This document shows positions 6,787 through 9,382 of a stretch of DNA of 9,382 bases, piece by piece. The position numbers and the translations under genes are program-made. Within the stretch, counting starts at the first letter, position 1. Each line of letters opens with the position of its first letter. The notes under the pieces are model-generated. The model was not told where the DNA came from and made no database searches. It saw only the letters and a program-made list of their open reading frames with translations. The DNA comes from an uncultured Lachnospiraceae bacterium (GTDB lineage: Bacteria; Bacillota; Clostridia; Lachnospirales; Lachnospiraceae): the NCBI GenBank assembly GCA_902803635.1, contig CADCQU010000289.1, forward strand, positions 1-9,382, read 5' to 3'.

Positions 6787-7668
6787 ATGGACTACATAAT
6801 CAGGGCCAGCGCGGCCGAACAGATGGTGCGGGCATTTGCCGTGACCACGCGGGATACCGCCGAGGCTGCCCGGAAAATCCACAATTTAAGTCCCGTGGCT
6901 GCAGCGGCCTTGGGGCGCAGCATGTCGGCCGCGCTCATGATGGGCGCGATGCTCAAGGGCGAGAAGGACCTCCTGACGCTCCAGTGGAACGGCGACGGCC
7001 CCCTGGGCGGCATTACCGTGACCGCCGGGCCCGACGGGACGGTCAAGGGATACGTCGGCAATCCCTCGGTGCTTCTTCCGCCAAATGCGGCCGGCCATTT
7101 TGACGTGGGCGGTGCGGTGGGCAGCGGCTACCTTCGCGTGCTCCGCGACACGGGCCTCAAGGAACCCTACACCGGCGAGGTGGAGATCCAGACGGGCGAG
7201 ATTGCCCAGGATCTTGCCTATTATTTTGCCGTCAGCGAGCAGGTGCCCTCCGTCGTGGCCCTGGGTGTCCTCATCAACCGCGAGGACGGCAGCGTCCGCG
7301 AGGCGGGCGGCTACATCCTCCAGCTCATGCCGGACTGCCCGGAGGAGATTATCGACAAGATTGAGAAGGCCGTGGTCACGCTTCCGTCCGTGACCGAGCT
7401 TCTCCGCGAAGGCAAGACCCCCGAGGACATGCTGCAAATGGCTCTCGATGGTTTGGATATCCACTTCTATGAGCGGACGCCCGCTCGTTTTTCGTGCAAC
7501 TGCTCCCGGGAGAGGGTCGAGAAGGTGCTCATGGCCCTCGGCCGCCGTGAGCTTATGCAGATCATCGACGACGGCAAGCCCGAAACCATCCACTGCAGCT
7601 TCTGCAACACCGATTACACCTTTTCGTTGGACGAGATGCGCAATATTCTGCGGAATACGAAACGGTAA
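6787..7668 (+). CDS. hslO: Redox-regulated chaperone Hsp33
   Basis: The 293-residue protein matches Hsp33, a cytoplasmic holdase activated by oxidation. The N-terminal substrate-binding domain begins MDYIIRASAAEQMVRAFAVT and includes LSPVAAAALGRSMSAALMMG and a glycine-rich GDGPLGGITVTAGPDGTVKGYVGNP region (about 70-94). The C-terminal redox switch is intact: Cys237 and Cys239 in the CNC motif and Cys270 and Cys273 in CSFC, the four zinc ligands that form disulfides under stress. AGGAG lies 8 bases upstream of ATG 6787. It is the last gene of the murA transcript. No terminator is visible immediately after it, before the metK promoter at 7696. Confidence 0.96.
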   Translation: MDYIIRASAAEQMVRAFAVTTRDTAEAARKIHNLSPVAAAALGRSMSAALMMGAMLKGEKDLLTLQWNGDGPLGGITVTAGPDGTVKGYVGNPSVLLPPNAAGHFDVGGAVGSGYLRVLRDTGLKEPYTGEVEIQTGEIAQDLAYYFAVSEQVPSVVALGVLINREDGSVREAGGYILQLMPDCPEEIIDKIEKAVVTLPSVTELLREGKTPEDMLQMALDGLDIHFYERTPARFSCNCSRERVEKVLMALGRRELMQIIDDGKPETIHCSFCNTDYTFSLDEMRNILRNTKR

Positions 7669-7695
7669 AGGATTACATACTTTTAAATTTGTAGC

Positions 7696-7724
7696 TTGAC
7701 CATACCCACTTGGAGTGCTATTCT
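7696..7724 (+). promoter_or_regulatory. Promoter of the SAM riboswitch-metK transcript
   Basis: TTGACC (7696-7701, five of six) and TATTCT (7719-7724, four of six) are separated by 17 bases. The -10 box is preceded by TGC (7716-7718), an extended -10 element that compensates for its imperfect match. The predicted start near 7731 places the whole aptamer within the transcript. Confidence 0.7.
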
Positions 7725-7753
7725 TCCATACAGTTTCATATCGAAAATGCTTA

Positions 7754-7850
7754 CCTTATTCCGAACGGTGGAGACTTAGAGGGTCGATGAAGCCGTGACA
7801 ACCTCCGGCAAGGAAGGTGCCAACCTCAAGCGAGCAATCGAACAATAAGG
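7754..7850 (+). ncRNA. SAM riboswitch aptamer (SAM-I / S-box class)
   Basis: The conserved S-box core is readable: GGTGGAG (7767-7773), CGATGAAGCC (7785-7794), GACAACC (7797-7803) and AAGGTGCCAA (7814-7823). The closing helix P1 pairs CCTTATT (7754-7760) with AATAAGG (7844-7850), seven perfect pairs. P3 can form from ACCTCC with GGAAGGT around GGCAA, and a short P4 from CTC (7825-7827) with GAG (7832-7834). It binds S-adenosylmethionine and, placed before metK, gives product feedback. The J4/1 strand and the GTGACAACC segment deviate from the commonest S-box form, so a SAM-I/IV variant is possible. Confidence 0.9.
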
Positions 7851-7864
7851 GAAATGGACACGTC

Positions 7865-7894
7865 ACGGGTCTGCTTCCTGCAGGCCCGTTTTTT
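7865..7894 (+). terminator. Riboswitch expression-platform terminator
   Basis: ACGGGTCTGC (7865-7874) pairs with GCAGGCCCGT (7880-7889) around a 5-base loop, with one G-U pair, followed by six T residues (7889-7894). This is the OFF state of the SAM switch. GTCACGG (7862-7868), which includes the start of the terminator's 5' arm, is perfectly complementary to CCGTGAC (7793-7799) inside the aptamer. That gives a candidate antiterminator used when SAM is absent and the aptamer is unfolded. Confidence 0.88.
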
Positions 7895-7922
7895 CTTTGC
7901 TTTATGCGTCGGTAAGCAGCCC

Positions 7923-7966
7923 GGGAACCGTTAAGAAGAAAGTATGGAAAAGCTCTTAACGTTCCC
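7923..7966 (+). promoter_or_regulatory. Second hairpin between terminator and metK
   Basis: GGGAAC-C-GTTAAG (7923-7935) pairs with CTTAACGTTCCC (7955-7966), a 12-bp stem with one bulged C and a 19-base loop. No T-run follows, so it is not an intrinsic terminator. It lies downstream of the riboswitch terminator and so is present only in full-length metK mRNA. It may protect the 5' end or affect initiation at 7999. Immediately after it, CCGC and GCGG around AGGAT form a smaller stem just before the ribosome site. Confidence 0.55.
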
Positions 7967-7998
7967 TGATCCGCAGGATGCGGAGAAAGGATAGACAA

Positions 7999-9255
7999 AT
8001 GGGAGAGAGAAGATTTTTTACGTCCGAGTCGGTGACCGAGGGACATCCGGATAAGGTCTGTGACGCGATTTCCGACGCCGTTCTGGATGCCTGCCTGGCA
8101 CAGGACCCGAACAGCCGCGTGGCCTGCGAGACCGCGACGACCACGGGCCTCGTCCTCATCATGGGCGAGATTACGACCACGGCAAATGTTGACTTCCAGA
8201 AGGTGGCCCGCGATACGATCCGCGAGATCGGCTACGACGACCCGGCCATGGGCTTTGACGCGGACACCTGCGCGGTCATGGTGGTCATGGACAAGCAGTC
8301 TAGCGACATCGCGATGGGCGTGGACAAGGCATTTGAAGCCAAGGCCGCGAAAAATGAGCTTACCGATGAGGAGATTGAGGCGATTGGCGCCGGCGACCAG
8401 GGCATGATGTTCGGCTATGCCTCAAACCAGACCCCGGAACTTATGCCCTACCCGATTGCGCTGGCGCAGAAGCTTGCCCTGCAGCTTACGAAGGTCCGCA
8501 AGGACGGCACGCTTTCTTACCTCCGTCCGGACGGAAAGACCCAGGTCTCCGTTGAGTATGACGAGCTTGGAAAGCCCGCCCGCCTCGAAGCCATCGTTAT
8601 CTCCACGCAGCACGACCCGGATGTTACGCAGGAGCAGATTCACGAGGATGTCCGCAAGTACGTCATCGACGCGATTGTCCCGGAGGGCATGATCGACGAG
8701 GATACAAAGATTTTTATCAACCCCACCGGCCGTTTCGTCATTGGCGGGCCCCACGGGGATTCCGGCCTCACGGGCCGCAAGATCATCGTCGACACCTACG
8801 GCGGTTATGCGAGCCATGGCGGCGGAGCTTTCTCCGGTAAGGATCCGACAAAGGTGGACCGTTCCGCGGCCTACGCCGCCCGCTACATCGCGAAGAACGT
8901 CGTCGCGGCCGGCCTCGCGGACGAGGTGCAGATTGAGCTCTCCTACGCCATCGGCGTGGCGCAGCCCATGTCCATCACCGTGGACACCCGCGGCACGGGC
9001 AAGCTCACCAACAAGAGGATTGCCGAGATTATCCGTGAGAACTTCGACCTCCGTCCGGCCGGTATCATCAAGATGCTCGACCTTCGCCGCCCGATCTACC
9101 GCCAGACCGCGGCCTACGGGCATTTCGGCCGCACCGACGTCGATCTCCCCTGGGAGAAGACCGACAAGGCCGAGGCCCTTGCGCAGTACTATGTCACCCC
9201 GAAGGATATTTTAAAGGCCGGCATCGAGAACATCGCTACCGCGCTGCACCACTAA
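7999..9255 (+). CDS. metK: S-adenosylmethionine synthetase
   Basis: MetK makes S-adenosylmethionine from methionine and ATP, releasing phosphate and pyrophosphate; the pyrophosphate would be a substrate for the PpaC encoded upstream. The 418-residue protein has [14 protein letters not shown] with catalytic His16, [12 protein letters not shown] (130-141), STQHDPD (202-208), [20 protein letters not shown] (241-260), and the phosphate loop [16 protein letters not shown] (274-289). It is slightly longer than the usual 380-400 residues, with a C-terminal tail after the TAAYGHFGR motif. The start at 7999 has AAAGG 8 bases upstream. An in-frame ATG at 7978 would add seven residues, but its start overlaps the small pre-RBS stem and it lacks a good site. 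It is controlled by the SAM riboswitch. No intrinsic terminator is seen before the window ends. Confidence 0.97.
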   Translation: MGERRFFTSESVTEGHPDKVCDAISDAVLDACLAQDPNSRVACETATTTGLVLIMGEITTTANVDFQKVARDTIREIGYDDPAMGFDADTCAVMVVMDKQSSDIAMGVDKAFEAKAAKNELTDEEIEAIGAGDQGMMFGYASNQTPELMPYPIALAQKLALQLTKVRKDGTLSYLRPDGKTQVSVEYDELGKPARLEAIVISTQHDPDVTQEQIHEDVRKYVIDAIVPEGMIDEDTKIFINPTGRFVIGGPHGDSGLTGRKIIVDTYGGYASHGGGAFSGKDPTKVDRSAAYAARYIAKNVVAAGLADEVQIELSYAIGVAQPMSITVDTRGTGKLTNKRIAEIIRENFDLRPAGIIKMLDLRRPIYRQTAAYGHFGRTDVDLPWEKTDKAEALAQYYVTPKDILKAGIENIATALHH

Positions 9256-9304
9256 TTCATAAAAATTTCTACCTGTACGGTTGCCCCACAAAGTCACGTT
9301 TTCT

Positions 9305-9367
9305 GTCATTCTGAGGAGCGCGTCCTTCGGACATCCCTGAATTGAATCGCCTACGGCGATGAGGGAT
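9305..9367. repeat. Dispersed intergenic repeat with nested hairpins, right copy
   Basis: GTCATTCTGAG (9305-9315) is the inverse of 20-30 at the left edge. It is followed by three inverted repeats: GTCC/GGAC (9322-9325 and 9329-9332), an outer ATCCCT/AGGGAT (9333-9338 and 9362-9367), and an inner perfect ATCGCC/GGCGAT (9346-9351 and 9355-9360) with loop TAC. No reading frame or T-run is present. The element lies about 50 bases after metK and may continue past the window. Confidence 0.6.
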
Positions 9368-9382
9368 GATGAAAAGCGACGA

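Noticed and set aside
7978..7998. Longer metK start at ATG 7978
   Set aside because: It adds seven residues not typical of the family and overlaps the stem next to the AAAGG site that serves ATG 7999.

Overview
The window looks like chromosomal core DNA from a fairly GC-rich (high fifties percent by eye) Firmicute of class Clostridia, most likely a Lachnospiraceae-type gut or oral anaerobe. The reasons are a DUF6465-type small protein (a family I know mainly from Lachnospiraceae), a long CBS-DRTGG family II pyrophosphatase, an S-box (SAM-I) riboswitch controlling metK, strong AAAGGA/AGGAGG ribosome binding sites and consensus SigA promoters. The genus cannot be fixed from the sequence alone. 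There is no phage, transposase, CRISPR array, tRNA or rRNA.

Layout. Bases 1-146 hold one copy of a dispersed intergenic repeat and a perfect 36-bp palindrome with a T-run (terminator). Bases 147-512, minus strand, encode the DUF6465-like protein. Its promoter is a perfect TTGACA-17-TATAAT, followed at the start of transcription by a perfect 10-bp inverted repeat that resembles an operator. The divergent gap 513-890 also carries the exoA promoter and an AGCTAA-type repeat.

Bases 891-4399 form a tight plus-strand cluster: exodeoxyribonuclease III, a GIY-YIG nuclease-like protein with a 19-residue tandem-repeat N-terminus, the CBS-containing inorganic pyrophosphatase, and a flavin reductase-like flavoprotein. 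Bases 4400-4507 carry a second promoter. It drives murA, a PflX-like radical SAM protein overlapping murA by 10 bases, and hslO (Hsp33). Bases 7669-7998 hold a promoter, a SAM riboswitch, its intrinsic terminator and an extra hairpin, followed by metK. The right edge carries a second, inverted copy of the edge repeat core with nested hairpins.

How the genes work together. They are mostly housekeeping: DNA base repair (ExoIII), pyrophosphate removal (PpaC), peptidoglycan precursor synthesis (MurA), redox chaperoning (Hsp33) and SAM synthesis (MetK, with SAM feedback through the riboswitch). SAM is also the cofactor of the radical SAM protein. I did not find a clear multi-gene undescribed system. 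The most interesting signals are regulatory or repeat-based: the operator on the DUF6465 gene, the palindrome-bearing 57-bp repeats joined in frame to the GIY-YIG domain, and an apparent excess of the short motif AAATG/CATTT that seems to drive synonymous codon choice.
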